A DNA stretch of 64,000 bases from Mucilaginibacter celer (GTDB taxonomy: Bacteria > Bacteroidota > Bacteroidia > Sphingobacteriales > Sphingobacteriaceae): contig NZ_CP032869.1 in NCBI RefSeq assembly GCF_003576455.2, forward strand, positions 3,844,001 to 3,908,000. The letters are read 5' to 3'. The stretch's first letter is position 1, and every line of letters begins with the position of its first letter. A program made the translations under genes and the position numbers. A model generated the notes under the pieces. It did no database searches. It saw nothing but the letters and a program-made list of their open reading frames with translations, and had not been told where the DNA came from. Positions 34,173 to 43,897 of the stretch are shown here, piece after piece.

Positions 34173-36395
34173 TTATTCGCCTAAAATACCGTGAAGGATG
34201 TTGGCGTGAACCATTTTCAAATCGGTTACATGGCCAAAGTTTTCTTCATCAACAGTTAAGCCGCCGTTAGTTACGGTACCTAACAGGGTAAATTCAACTT
34301 CGCTGGTAGCCATTACCTCAACAAAACGCTCCTGCTCTTCAGGGGCAACGCTCACTACTACACGGCTTTGTGCTTCGCCAAATAAGAAAGCGTCTTTACG
34401 GATGCTATCATCAGAAGAGATCTCGAAACCTAAGCCGTTTGGCATGGCCGACTCTAACAGGGCGATGTATAAACCACCATCAGCAACGTCATGGGCCGAT
34501 TCAACTACTTTGTGTTTGATCAGCTCTTTAACAATTTGCTGTACATCGTACTCTGCATCGATATCGAAATGCGGTGCAGGTGCTTTGGTTATTTTATGCC
34601 ATGAAGCCAGGTATTGTGATGAAGCGATGTCATTAACCGATTCGCCGATCAGGTAGATCTGGTCGCCCGGCTGTTTAAAGTCGGCAGTCATGATGTTATC
34701 AACGTTATCCATTACGCCCAGCATACCAATGGTTGGCGTAGGGAATACCGAACCACCATCGGCAGATTGGTTGTAGAAACTTACGTTACCACCGGTTACC
34801 GGGGTATCGAATTTGCGGCAGGCATCGCCCATACCTTTAATGGCGCTTACAAACTGCCAGTAAACCTCGGGGATGTAAGGGTTACCAAAGTTTAAGCAGT
34901 TGGTGATGGCAACAGGCTCGCCACCGGCGCAGGTAATGTTACGTGCAGCTTCGGCAACGGCAATTGCGGTACCTTTGTAAGGGTCGGCGTAAACGTAGCG
35001 CGAGTTACAATCGGTAGTTAAAACGATGGCTTTGTCGGTGTCTTTAACGGCAACAACAGCGGCGTCGCAGCTGCGGTTGGCAGTCATGGTTTGTACACCT
35101 ACCATGCTATCGTACTGATCGGTTACCCAACGTTTTGAAGCGATATTTGGGTGACTTACCAGATGCTCGGCAACCTCAACAAGATTTGCAGGCTCGGCAA
35201 CGTCATCAATATTGAATTTCTGATTTTCGGCAAAGTAAGCAGGCTCGCGGTATTCGCGTTGGTAAACCGGGGCACCACCGCCTAAAACAAGGTCGTCGGC
35301 AGGTACATCGGCAACTTTTTCGCCGTGCATAAAGTACTCTAAGCGCTGGGTATCGGTAACTTCACCAATGATGGCGCAGTTCAGGTCCCATTTGTCAAAA
35401 ATAGCCTCAACCTCTTTTTCGCGACCTTTGTGTACCACAATCAGCATCCGCTCCTGTGATTCAGAAAGCAGGATCTCGTAAGGTTTCATGTTATCCTGGC
35501 GGGTTGGCACTTTATCCAGGTCGATCCGCATACCGTGCTCGCCTTTGGCGCTCATTTCTGAGTTTGAGCAGATGATACCGGCAGCGCCCATATCCTGCAT
35601 ACCCACAACGGCGCCTGTTTTAATAACCTCGAGGGTGGCTTCCAGTAACAGTTTTTCCTGGAAAGGGTCGCCCACCTGCACGGCAGGAAGGTCGTTTACC
35701 GAATCTTCGGTGATATCTTTTGAAGCGAAGGCGGCACCGTGGATCCCGTCTTTACCTGTAGCCGAACCAACGATATATACCGGGTTGCCCACACCATATG
35801 ACGTAGCCGAAACGGTTTCGCCGGCCTTAACAATACCGGCCGACATAGCGTTAACCAGCGGGTTAACATTATAGCAATCGTCAAAATATAGTTCGCCGCC
35901 TACGGTTGGGATACCGAAAGCGTTACCATAATGGCTGATACCTTTAACCACGCCTTTAACCAACCATTTGGTTTTGTCGAGGGTTAAATCGCCAAAACGC
36001 AATGAGTTAAGCTGCGCGATAGGCCTTGCGCCCATGGTAAATATATCGCGGTTAATACCGCCCACACCTGTGGCAGCACCCTGGTAAGGCTCAAGGGCCG
36101 AAGGGTGGTTGTGCGATTCGATCTTGAAGGCACAGCCAATGCCGTCGCCAAGGTCAACCAGACCGGCGTTTTCTTCACCAGCTTTGGCCAGCATACGCGG
36201 ACTATCCTTTGGCAAAGTTTTAAGCCATGTAATTGAATTTTTGTATGAGCAGTGCTCGCTCCACATTACCGAAAAAATAGAAAGCTCGGTAAAATTGGGC
36301 ACTCGCCCTAATATCTCATTTATACGTGCAAATTCTTCGGGTAAAAGGCCCAGATCTTTGGCGGTTTCAACGGTGGTTAATTCCTGGTGCTCCAA
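34173..36395 (-). CDS. purL: Phosphoribosylformylglycinamidine synthase, small-type PurL
   Basis: Fourth step of purine synthesis: amidation of FGAR to FGAM with ATP. The 740-residue protein is the small form that works with separate PurS and PurQ; neither is in this window. Motifs include SVMWSEHCSYKNS, KIESHNHPSALEPYQGAATG, GGINRDIF, MGARPIA and VAEAARNITCAGGEPVAITN. The start is TTG: an in-frame TAA occurs six codons before it and no ATG fits until well inside the protein. The VOC gene follows at 2 bases. The other purine gene here, purM, lies 23 kb away. Confidence 0.95.
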   Translation of the reverse strand: MEHQELTTVETAKDLGLLPEEFARINEILGRVPNFTELSIFSVMWSEHCSYKNSITWLKTLPKDSPRMLAKAGEENAGLVDLGDGIGCAFKIESHNHPSALEPYQGAATGVGGINRDIFTMGARPIAQLNSLRFGDLTLDKTKWLVKGVVKGISHYGNAFGIPTVGGELYFDDCYNVNPLVNAMSAGIVKAGETVSATSYGVGNPVYIVGSATGKDGIHGAAFASKDITEDSVNDLPAVQVGDPFQEKLLLEATLEVIKTGAVVGMQDMGAAGIICSNSEMSAKGEHGMRIDLDKVPTRQDNMKPYEILLSESQERMLIVVHKGREKEVEAIFDKWDLNCAIIGEVTDTQRLEYFMHGEKVADVPADDLVLGGGAPVYQREYREPAYFAENQKFNIDDVAEPANLVEVAEHLVSHPNIASKRWVTDQYDSMVGVQTMTANRSCDAAVVAVKDTDKAIVLTTDCNSRYVYADPYKGTAIAVAEAARNITCAGGEPVAITNCLNFGNPYIPEVYWQFVSAIKGMGDACRKFDTPVTGGNVSFYNQSADGGSVFPTPTIGMLGVMDNVDNIMTADFKQPGDQIYLIGESVNDIASSQYLASWHKITKAPAPHFDIDAEYDVQQIVKELIKHKVVESAHDVADGGLYIALLESAMPNGLGFEISSDDSIRKDAFLFGEAQSRVVVSVAPEEQERFVEVMATSEVEFTLLGTVTNGGLTVDEENFGHVTDLKMVHANILHGILGE

Positions 36396-36526
36396 TGTAA
36401 TATTGTTTTATTTGAAAGGATGCGCAAAAGTATGAAAAAAGGCGGAAAGGTTAAAGTTAAAGGTGAAAGGTTTGATTTGCTTGTGGTGGGGCTGTTTGAG
36501 GGGCGAAAACAAGGAGGTTAGGGGAT

Positions 36527-36853
36527 TTATTTAGAGGGCATATCAAGAACGTTTTTAAATTTTGCTTCGTCCATTTTGTATTTTATAACCAATGGAATAG
36601 GAGTGCATAAAATTAAAGCCAGTAACGTCCAGATAAATCTTCTCCCTGTAAAAAGCAGGCGACGTTTTACAATGGCTATTATTAGCGCTTGTAATAAGCA
36701 CAGTATCCATGCAATGGTTGTTATTTGATCCCAAAACGGATTATCTTCCAACGGCAGGTAATTAGTTGTTAGGTTAACTATAAATATAGAGCCTATGTTG
36801 GTTATTAAACCGATCAGAAACAAATAAATTAATAAGGTTCGGCCGTTATTCAT
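36527..36853 (-). CDS. Small membrane protein, unknown
   Basis: A 108-residue protein with three predicted helices (about 7-28, 45-64 and 72-93) and a charged C-terminal tail. No family recognised. It lies 47 bases after the MarR gene stop on the same strand and could be in its transcript. Confidence 0.65.
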   Translation of the reverse strand: MNNGRTLLIYLFLIGLITNIGSIFIVNLTTNYLPLEDNPFWDQITTIAWILCLLQALIIAIVKRRLLFTGRRFIWTLLALILCTPIPLVIKYKMDEAKFKNVLDMPSK

Positions 36854-36900
36854 GTTGGGTATAAATTTAACAATTTAGTCTTAAATAAGTCGTTATAATA

Positions 36901-37401
36901 TTAAACCTCTATCTGCTCCTCGTTGCCATCGCCAAAGTTTTCGTGAAAATCAATAATCCTATTTAACACACGCACCGCGGTTTCCAGGTCTTGTTCGCCT
37001 ACCAGGTTTTTGTACATATTGCCGAGGTTAAAAACATCCTGGTTGGCTTCAAGCATAAATTGTTTACCGGCGGTGGTTAGTTTAAGGGTTTCGCTTCGTT
37101 TATCGGTGCTGTTGGCTTCGCTCGTGATCATGCCGTGCTCTTCCAGCTCGTGAATGGTACGGCTCATGTTTTGTTTGGATACCATGGATAGGCGGGACAA
37201 CTCGGTTATGCTGATGCCATCAACCATGATATTACATAGTACGGGCATGTACGAGATTTTCATTTGCCCCCAGTAAGGTTTGATATTGTTGTGCGCCCAG
37301 GCATCAAGGTGTTTGCGGAGGATGAATATTAATCGCTGCCAGTTTTTATCCTGCAGGCCTTCAAATGCTTTTAGTTGTTTGTTAGTGATCGCCTCGTTCA
37401 T
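36901..37401 (-). CDS. MarR-family transcriptional regulator
   Basis: A 166-residue winged-helix dimer. The HTH is ISITELSRLSMVSKQNMSRTIHE (about 71-93, described in part), followed by the wing HGMITSEANSTDKRSETLKLTTAGK with the DKR typical of MarR. Helical ends for dimerisation flank it. Its target is not evident; the only close gene on the strand is the small membrane protein downstream. Candidate ligands are small aromatic compounds by family precedent only. Confidence 0.9.
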   Translation of the reverse strand: MNEAITNKQLKAFEGLQDKNWQRLIFILRKHLDAWAHNNIKPYWGQMKISYMPVLCNIMVDGISITELSRLSMVSKQNMSRTIHELEEHGMITSEANSTDKRSETLKLTTAGKQFMLEANQDVFNLGNMYKNLVGEQDLETAVRVLNRIIDFHENFGDGNEEQIEV

Positions 37402-37688
37402 GAGGGCGAAATTATTGATTTAGTAATCAATGATTACCATTTTAGTGTAAAATGAAAATGGATTATTATTATCTAAAATCTATTTAATTGGTGGCGTTCC
37501 CCGTGGGCCGCGCTATCCGCTAATACGCCTGCAGGCCTTAAGTGCATTGGCCGGTATCCGCTACTATCGCTAACGCAAGAAATTTAATGAATATTACTTC
37601 TAAAAGATTTAGACATAACCTAATAGATTTAGGATATAAAAAGTCCTTTCATCAACACACCATGCCGTATTTTCTATTTAAAAATCTT

Positions 37689-39653
37689 TCACACAATTTC
37701 AACAGTTTTGAAGTGAACTACAAAACTGTTGTACCTTTCAACTAATGTCATTGCATTACTGGTTAAATGAGTCCTTAAAGCTTCAATAAAGATTATTTGG
37801 TTACGTTCTAATCGTAACCAATTTACTACGTTATCTCCTTGCGAACAAACCCTAATGATCTCAATAGTTACATTATAACATAAATCCCTAAAAGCAGCTT
37901 TCAAATTTTCGCGATAATTATTTTTATTGTCGTAATACGCGTTTGTGTCAAATGATAAATTATTAACATCCTGTGCGTAGGAATCAAACATATCACGTAT
38001 CTCAAAGTAACAAGTTACATTGTAAAATAAACACGCATTTGCTATCTCTAAATCTCTCTTCAGTTTATCTACCTGAATAGTTTTATTTCGGTCAAATTCA
38101 TTTTTTGATGGCGTTTGACTTATACGATTGACAAAGTCCTTATAAAAAGTTTTGAGGAAATTTTTTGTGTCATTATGTAGTTTGTAAATAAAAAGCAACT
38201 CGTTAATTTGATCGGGCGATTTTTTATATAAAATGCCACGCTCTATACTGAATATCTTATCATAAGTGGGATTTAAAACATACTCTTCCTTGTTTTCATT
38301 TTCAAATATTGCCAGCTTCTTATCTTTAGCATTGAATGGTTCTGAATAAAAGCCGCATAATGCAAGTTGAGCTAAGACCTCATTGGTAATTTTTTGATGT
38401 GGGTATAATTTGGGAAAAGACGGAGAACTTTCACCTTTTTTAATATAAACGAATACGTTCGGATAGCCCCCAACATTAAGTAAACGTTCTTGCAATTGAA
38501 TTTGCTCTTTTCTTATTGATACCAAATCTCTGGTCGATAGCGGAGTTTGTGTATTGTTAAATATTTTAATCCTGTCGCTTATTTTTTCATGGTTTTTCAA
38601 CTTGCTGTTTATCTCATAAACCTTTGTAAGTACAAAAACCTTTTTGAGTTTTTCAATTTTCTCTGTATCTTGATTTATTTCCGCGTTACGCAAATACTCC
38701 CCTAATGTGCTTGTTGTTTGCGCGCCATTAATGATGGAAAAATTTTCAATCATTATGTTTTCTGTATTATCTCCCTTCTCGGTATTAAAATGACTCGATA
38801 TAATAGTTATTCCGTTGTTGTAAAAAAGAAATAATTCAGGCTCATTATCAATTGTTTCAAACATCTTTTCAAACGTCTTGGAAGCCTTATTGAGAGATTC
38901 ACGTAAGTTAAGTCCGTATAATATATTACGTCCTAATAATGTATTTGAATATTTGTTATTAAGTACTGCAAGATCATACCCGTTAAAATTACAAAGTAGC
39001 GATTGAGGTAAATCATTATTTGCGTGTTGATAGTCGTCCTTAATAAAATTGTTTACTATAAAATTATTAGCATTATCTATTCTAAAGCTGTATTTGGGAA
39101 CACTCATTTGCCGACTTCCCTTTTCTAATATGGTAAGCTCTTCAAATGTTACGATTCGTTGGTTGCTTTTTTGGCGCCTAATAAAATTATTTGATCCAGC
39201 GTGTATTACGTAGTAAGTACAAAATGCTTTGTATTGCTTTGAAAAATCAGTTTTTGCTATAACTTCTCGAAGATTCTTTCTAACATCAGAAGGCCTTTTT
39301 AAATAAGTACTGATTGTATTTTCCATGAGCAAGAACGCCGCTTCTATCTCAGATGGCATTAAATTTTGATTCTTTACTTGGACGATATGATAATGCTGTT
39401 CATCTACATCTATTTCTTCATAAAATATATCAATTGAATCATCTGGTGGCGCAACCAACGACTTTATAAGTATTTCGAGATTTCCAATTTCTTCTCGTCT
39501 GAATTTTTTTACTTGATGATAATTGTTAAATAAAATTTCAAAAGCTAAAATAGTATATGCATCATTTCTATGATTACTCCGAACTATAGAATTATTAGAT
39601 GGAAAATGTTGAAAATCATTGTAAATTTCTGTTGCGCGTAAGTCGAAATCCAT
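37689..39653 (-). CDS. AIPR-family (abortive-infection phage resistance) protein
   Basis: A 654-residue cytoplasmic protein with the AIPR family hallmarks FLFYNNGITIISS (about 275-287) and SIINGAQTTSTLGEY (306-320), then RIKIFNNTQTPLSTRDL and SPSFPKLYPHQKITNEVLAQ. Near the N-terminus, IDIFYEE (74-80) and HIVQVKNQ (89-96) look like the Asp and QxK strands of a PD-(D/E)xK nuclease core; this is my reading, not proven. The gene is visibly more AT-rich than its neighbours and stands alone with no toxin-antitoxin partner, suggesting transfer. The family is linked to phage defence; mechanism not established here. Confidence 0.85.
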   Translation of the reverse strand: MDFDLRATEIYNDFQHFPSNNSIVRSNHRNDAYTILAFEILFNNYHQVKKFRREEIGNLEILIKSLVAPPDDSIDIFYEEIDVDEQHYHIVQVKNQNLMPSEIEAAFLLMENTISTYLKRPSDVRKNLREVIAKTDFSKQYKAFCTYYVIHAGSNNFIRRQKSNQRIVTFEELTILEKGSRQMSVPKYSFRIDNANNFIVNNFIKDDYQHANNDLPQSLLCNFNGYDLAVLNNKYSNTLLGRNILYGLNLRESLNKASKTFEKMFETIDNEPELFLFYNNGITIISSHFNTEKGDNTENIMIENFSIINGAQTTSTLGEYLRNAEINQDTEKIEKLKKVFVLTKVYEINSKLKNHEKISDRIKIFNNTQTPLSTRDLVSIRKEQIQLQERLLNVGGYPNVFVYIKKGESSPSFPKLYPHQKITNEVLAQLALCGFYSEPFNAKDKKLAIFENENKEEYVLNPTYDKIFSIERGILYKKSPDQINELLFIYKLHNDTKNFLKTFYKDFVNRISQTPSKNEFDRNKTIQVDKLKRDLEIANACLFYNVTCYFEIRDMFDSYAQDVNNLSFDTNAYYDNKNNYRENLKAAFRDLCYNVTIEIIRVCSQGDNVVNWLRLERNQIIFIEALRTHLTSNAMTLVERYNSFVVHFKTVEIV

Positions 39654-39894
39654 GTGACAGGCTTATTGATTGTGCAGTAAATATATACAATCTATTTCAA
39701 CAAATCCAATGCTCAACATATAGTTAAATAACTAAGGGCCAACAACATTTAGCTATCATAACAAGCATACTCGACTCTTTCGGTATTAAAATACTGCGAA
39801 AAAGCTTTTTTCCTATCGAGACATTTATTTGTCAAAACAATAAGTTTTGATAACAGAGAATCAATTTTATATTTAGATACAAACTTCGATCATA

Positions 39895-40067
39895 ATGACC
39901 AACAAAGACATGCTGAAATTAGTTGAGATAGCAGATATAAAGTTAAAAGAGGTTAAAACCATGACCAAAAAGCGAGCTATCTTATCGCTTAACAAATCCG
40001 GTATCCTAACCAAAAAGGCAAGTTTACCAAAGCTTACTCTGAACTTGAAGAATTAGTTAATCGTTAG
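39895..40067 (+). pseudogene. Frameshifted small gene next to the AIPR gene
   Basis: From ATG 39895 one frame reads MTNKDMLKLVEIADIKLKEV, continues to about codon 41 (LTKK at 40011-40017) and then degrades to a stop at 40056. Shifting frame in the AAAAAGG run near 40011-40018 gives a natural-looking ending, GKFTKAYSELEELVNR, that stops at 40067. Together they make a lysine-rich protein of about 57 residues that looks like one small gene with a single-base deletion. No family assigned. Divergent from the AIPR gene, 240 bases away. Confidence 0.45.
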
Positions 40068-40104
40068 CAATAATATGAAAATCGCCAAAACAAAAAAGCC
40101 CCCA

Positions 40105-40200
40105 CTGCCGGAAGCGTCCTCGCTTATTGCTCTCGTTTAAGTAACCGTTAGATATCGCTTAGCTTAGCACGATGGCTACAAGCGAATACTCTTGCGGCAG
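40105..40200. repeat. 96-base inverted-repeat element
   Basis: Arms 40105-40123 (CTGCCGGAAGCGTCCTCGC) and 40182-40200 pair over 19 bases with four mismatches. No open frame. It lies in the 567-base gap 39654-40220 after the frameshifted small gene and looks like another dispersed intergenic repeat at the edge of the AIPR patch. Confidence 0.5.
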
Positions 40201-40220
40201 CAAAAGATGACCTACTCCTC

Positions 40221-40700
40221 TTACTTTACACCCTTTTCCAACTTAGCATTCTGCCCGGCCAAAATCTTCCAAACCCCATCACGCTTCACCAGCACAATCA
40301 TCCGCCTAAACTCAAATGTTTCACCGGGATAGCGGGTATCGCCATCCAAGCCTGTGCGTACATGTGATATGGCGAGATTGGGGTAGGGATAAGTAATATC
40401 TTCAACCGAGCGGGTGTAATAATGGGTTGCTTTAAAATAGGTGGTGTGCACCTGCTTGTAGTGAAACTCGATATCATCCCGCCCTTTGTAATAAGCGCCA
40501 AACCAATTTACCCAGGTAGCATCGGTGGTATAGTTATCGGCAAGGCCTTTTGGGTCGTGGCGGTTCCAGGCGTCTTCGTAGTTTTTGATAACCTGCCTAA
40601 TCGCAGTATTTTCTTTGGCGGTGTCTGGCTGCTGGCTGTAGGCTTTCAAACCCAACAAACAGCAGATGAAAACTGCTATAAACTTGTAACTGATTTTCAT
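40221..40700 (-). CDS. Exported SnoaL/DUF4440-type (SgcJ/EcaC) protein
   Basis: A 159-residue protein with a signal peptide (about 1-22, ending KAYS) and an NTF2-like cone-fold domain: IRQVIKNYEDAWNRHDPKGL, YTTDATWVNWFG, YKGRDDIEFHYKQVH and MIVLVKRDGVWKILAGQNAK. Such proteins are often ligand-binding or unassigned catalysts; no active site can be named. It is 34 bases downstream of the cupin gene and may be cotranscribed. Confidence 0.82.
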   Translation of the reverse strand: MKISYKFIAVFICCLLGLKAYSQQPDTAKENTAIRQVIKNYEDAWNRHDPKGLADNYTTDATWVNWFGAYYKGRDDIEFHYKQVHTTYFKATHYYTRSVEDITYPYPNLAISHVRTGLDGDTRYPGETFEFRRMIVLVKRDGVWKILAGQNAKLEKGVK

Positions 40701-40734
40701 AGGTTGTTAATTTAAAAACAAGGCAACTTTCTAC

Positions 40735-41313
40735 TTAAAAAGCTTTTAAAATATCAATTGGAGGGCCTACGCGTTCAAAGCCGTGCTGTTTTCTAAACTC
40801 GTCCTGCTCGGCTTCGGGTTTGCCTTTCATTTGGCCTTCACTTATTGCTATAAAACACTCTTCCATTTTACCGGCCGGCTGAAAAGTAGTGAGCATCCTG
40901 CCAACACCTTCTCCTATTTTGGAAAACGCGTGCGGCACACCCCGCGGCCCAAACACACTATCGCCTTGCTTAACCCGGTGCATTTTATTGCCTACTTTAA
41001 TCACAAACTCACCTTCCAGAATGTACCACCATTCGTCCTGTTCGGGATGAACGTGCAAATTTGGCCCGCCTTTTTTCACACGCGACGATTCGTACACGTA
41101 CAAATCGCCATCAGTATCTTTGGTGGATACCTTGGTGTAAAAAGTATCGCCATCAAAAAGATTGATCGGTTTTTGAAAACGATCCGCACCGGCATCGATC
41201 TTAAAACCCAATTTTTCCCGGAGCTTTGTATAACTTTTGGCTATGCCGCCGACTGGCCGGGCTAAAACAACTCCGCCTACAGCTAACAGCTTTAGAAATT
41301 TGTCGCGCTTCAT
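40735..41313 (-). CDS. Exported cupin-domain protein
   Basis: A 192-residue protein with a short leader (KFLKLLAVGGVVLARPVGG) and one cupin barrel (about 65-150). The metal-ligand segments are LHVHPEQDEWWYILEGEF and PRGVPHAFSK, giving a probable His, His, Glu and His set. Function open: isomerase, dioxygenase and sensor roles all occur in this fold. First gene of a pair with the SnoaL-like protein. Confidence 0.82.
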   Translation of the reverse strand: MKRDKFLKLLAVGGVVLARPVGGIAKSYTKLREKLGFKIDAGADRFQKPINLFDGDTFYTKVSTKDTDGDLYVYESSRVKKGGPNLHVHPEQDEWWYILEGEFVIKVGNKMHRVKQGDSVFGPRGVPHAFSKIGEGVGRMLTTFQPAGKMEECFIAISEGQMKGKPEAEQDEFRKQHGFERVGPPIDILKAF

Positions 41314-41519
41314 AATATGATTAAACTATGTTTGATTGATGAATGACTTTCAAGACTTTAGATAAGGTTTGATATTACTTTTTAAATATAAAATAAAAAC
41401 ATAAACCTCTCATTAATAAAGTTAAAGAATATTTCATTTAACTGATCGGGCTCTTGACCAATTTTGAAATAGTATGGTTATGCTCACCCGCCGAAGGTCA
41501 TATCAACGGCAAATCGGCT

Positions 41520-41549
41520 CAAAAAAAAAGCGCCATTAAATGACGCTTT
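41520..41549 (-). terminator. Intrinsic terminator of the C1 peptidase gene
   Basis: On the minus strand a 9-base-pair stem (arms 41541-41549 and 41527-41535, one wobble) with a TTTAA loop is followed by a T run. It lies 25 bases past the peptidase stop. Confidence 0.85.
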
Positions 41550-41573
41550 CCCAATATCTAAAGTCAAATAAAA

Positions 41574-42716
41574 TCAACTCCCCACCTTAGCCAACAAGGT
41601 AGTCGGTAATGCCTTTTTATTAATCACCACCGATATGGTATTAATAGCAAAATAAGGCACACTCACATACAAATACCCACCCAGCGGACTGGCACCTGTA
41701 CCCCATGAATTTTTAACTATGAAGTACTCGTTGCCTTTGGCATCTTTAACCATGCCGGTTATCTGCATCAGGTGGTCGTCTTGCGTAACCTGCCTGTCAA
41801 ACAAGTCCTGGCGAATGTCGGCGGTTGGTGTTTTTTCGGTGAAAGTTTCAAAATCTTTGGTTTCGTCGTCTTTGGTTACCCATTTGGCCAGGCCTTTTCC
41901 CATCCTGAAACCGTTGTTGCTCACGTCGGCATCCCAGGCTACGGTATAGCCCTGCATAACGGCAGTTTTAACGCTGGCAATAAACTGATCGAGCGGCAGG
42001 TTATAAAACATGTTGCTGTTATAGTTATCAGGTATTTCGATGGCGAAGGTAGTGCCGTACGGATGGTGTTTAAACGAAGTTAAACCCACGTAGCCCGAAA
42101 GTTTAAGCGGCACATATTGCGCAGCATAACTTTTGGCTGTATAGGTTTTGCCGTTGTAGCTAAATGATTCGGGCGGAGCGCCAAGGTAGCTGTTCAATAT
42201 GGCTTTGTAATCGGTTTTCCAGTTGGCGGGGATGGTATCCGGATTGGTTTTCAATAAATTATCCAGGTAAGTTTTTAGCTTGGTTTCCATCTGGCCATCA
42301 TGGTTCAGTACGGTGTCCCTGCCTACACCGGGGTAAATTTCCTGCGGCATAGCGCCGAAATTATCGGTCGAAAACATGACGTCCTGCTGTATGCCACCTT
42401 CGGTAAACCGGGTATTGCCGCGGCGACGAATGTATTTTTCGGCTTTATCGATGTATAAATTATATACGGTATAAACTTCCGACAGATCGGGAGCTGCTTC
42501 TTTTTTGGCTATCATCTCGCTTTCAACCAACGATGTAGTGGCAAAGCACCAGCAGGTGCCCGAGTTGCCCTGATTTTTAACCGAAGTTGCCTGGTTGTTT
42601 TTAATTACGGTAAACTCGGGCCTGGCAGTTTCCAGTTTAACTTTAATGGTAGGCTCCTGTGCAAATGCGGTGAACGTAATTGCCGAAAGTGCCAGTAAGG
42701 AAGTTATATGTTTCAT
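41574..42716 (-). CDS. Exported C1-family (aminopeptidase C-like) cysteine peptidase
   Basis: A 380-residue peptidase with a signal peptide (MKHITSLLALSAITFTAFA). The Gln and Cys of the active site lie in VKNQGNSGTCWCFATTSLVE; the His is in TQDDHLMQITGMV and the Asn in FIVKNSWGTG. The spacing and SEVYTVYNLYIDKAEKYIRR resemble the bleomycin hydrolase/aminopeptidase C branch, unlike the papain-type pair at 22641 and 24366. I chose ATG 42716 over a start 36 bases upstream because it begins the signal peptide. Confidence 0.88.
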   Translation of the reverse strand: MKHITSLLALSAITFTAFAQEPTIKVKLETARPEFTVIKNNQATSVKNQGNSGTCWCFATTSLVESEMIAKKEAAPDLSEVYTVYNLYIDKAEKYIRRRGNTRFTEGGIQQDVMFSTDNFGAMPQEIYPGVGRDTVLNHDGQMETKLKTYLDNLLKTNPDTIPANWKTDYKAILNSYLGAPPESFSYNGKTYTAKSYAAQYVPLKLSGYVGLTSFKHHPYGTTFAIEIPDNYNSNMFYNLPLDQFIASVKTAVMQGYTVAWDADVSNNGFRMGKGLAKWVTKDDETKDFETFTEKTPTADIRQDLFDRQVTQDDHLMQITGMVKDAKGNEYFIVKNSWGTGASPLGGYLYVSVPYFAINTISVVINKKALPTTLLAKVGS

Positions 42717-42808
42717 GTATTTTTTGGAGTGAAAACTAAATGTATTAAACAATCCGAAAAATAATGAAATTAAATTAGTTAATGATATGTTAAAATTACC
42801 GGAATAGA

Positions 42809-42890
42809 AGCCTCACCTAAATCCTCTCCGGGGGAGAGGACTTTAAATGCAAGATGCTCCCTCTCCTTTGGAGAGGGCTGGGGTGAGGCT
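42809..42890. repeat. Inverted-repeat element abutting the AraC gene
   Basis: Outer arms AGCCTCACC (42809-42817) and GGTGAGGCT (42882-42890) enclose two GGAGAGG hairpins (CCTCTCCGGGGGAGAGG at about 42822-42839 and CCCTCTCCTTTGGAGAGGG at about 42859-42877). This matches the CCTCTCC/GGAGAGG dispersed repeats common in Bacteroidota. Its right end supplies the first two bases of the AraC stop codon complement, so it marks the very end of that gene. Confidence 0.65.
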
Positions 42891-43797
42891 ACATATTCCT
42901 GAATTCCACCGGCGTTTTCCCGGTTTTCTGTTTAAACAGCTTGTTAAAATACTGCGGATACTCAAAACCCAAACGGTAGGCTATCTCCCCTACTGATTGA
43001 TTGGTGTTGAGCAATATGTTCTTTGCTTCCTCTATCAAATAAAAATGGATCTGCTCCTGGGTATTTTTCCCGGTTTCCTTTTTTAGCAAATCGCTCAGGT
43101 ATCCCGGCGAGAGGTACACCTGTTCGGCCAGGTATTTTACGGTTGGCAGGCCGCGCTCGGCAATATCATCCCGTTTAAAATAATCGCCCAATAGTTTACC
43201 TATCTGTGCCACCACCGTATTGTTAGATTGTTTGCGGGTGATAAACTGCCTGCCGTAAAAACGAGCGCAATAATTTAGCAACATTTCTATCCCCGAAACA
43301 ATAATACCCTGGCTGTACACGTCGATATTTTCCTGCAGCTCCGCTTCTATTTTTTGCACGGCATTATACAAAACCTGCTTTTCCTTTTCTGATATATGGA
43401 GCGCTTCCGACATCTCGTACGAGAAAAAACTATATTCGCTCATCTTATCGTGCAAAAAAGTAGCGCGGATCAGGTCGGGGTGAAAAAACAGGCCCCAGCC
43501 GCTCATCTCTGCCGGTGCTTCGGTATCGCTGTCCATTTCAATAATCTGGTTGGGCGCCATACATATTAAACTGCCATTGGTAAAATCAACCAGTTTACGG
43601 CCATACCGCACATTGTTACGGTTATAATTTTTCAATATCAGCGAATAAAAATCGGCCGATAACCTTGTCACCCCGTTAATCTCTTCCTGCACCTGGCTAA
43701 AATCAACAATAGCAATCAGCGGGTGCCGTACAGATTGGTCAAGCCTGAAAAACTTCAACAAATCAGGAATGGTTTGCAGATGAATGAATGTACTCAT
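42889..43797 (-). CDS. AraC-family transcriptional regulator
   Basis: A 302-residue regulator with an N-terminal cupin-like ligand domain (about 1-160, with APNQIIEMDSD and GLFFHPDLI) and a C-terminal double HTH (about 205-300: VKYLAEQVYLSPGYLSDLLK and VGEIAYRLGFEYPQYFNKLF). Start ATG 43797; the frame opens at a TTG three codons earlier. Regulators of this type often sit beside the SDR oxidoreductase they control. Here an SDR gene lies upstream at 45411 with the IS3 element inserted between the two. Confidence 0.9.
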   Translation of the reverse strand: MSTFIHLQTIPDLLKFFRLDQSVRHPLIAIVDFSQVQEEINGVTRLSADFYSLILKNYNRNNVRYGRKLVDFTNGSLICMAPNQIIEMDSDTEAPAEMSGWGLFFHPDLIRATFLHDKMSEYSFFSYEMSEALHISEKEKQVLYNAVQKIEAELQENIDVYSQGIIVSGIEMLLNYCARFYGRQFITRKQSNNTVVAQIGKLLGDYFKRDDIAERGLPTVKYLAEQVYLSPGYLSDLLKKETGKNTQEQIHFYLIEEAKNILLNTNQSVGEIAYRLGFEYPQYFNKLFKQKTGKTPVEFRNM

Positions 43798-43897
43798 GAT
43801 ATACAAATATAAATGTGAGGCAGCTGTCTGAACTGACTCGTCCTAAAAAAGGTTGACAGTGATTTTATAAAAATAAAGATAATTATTGTTTGTTTGT

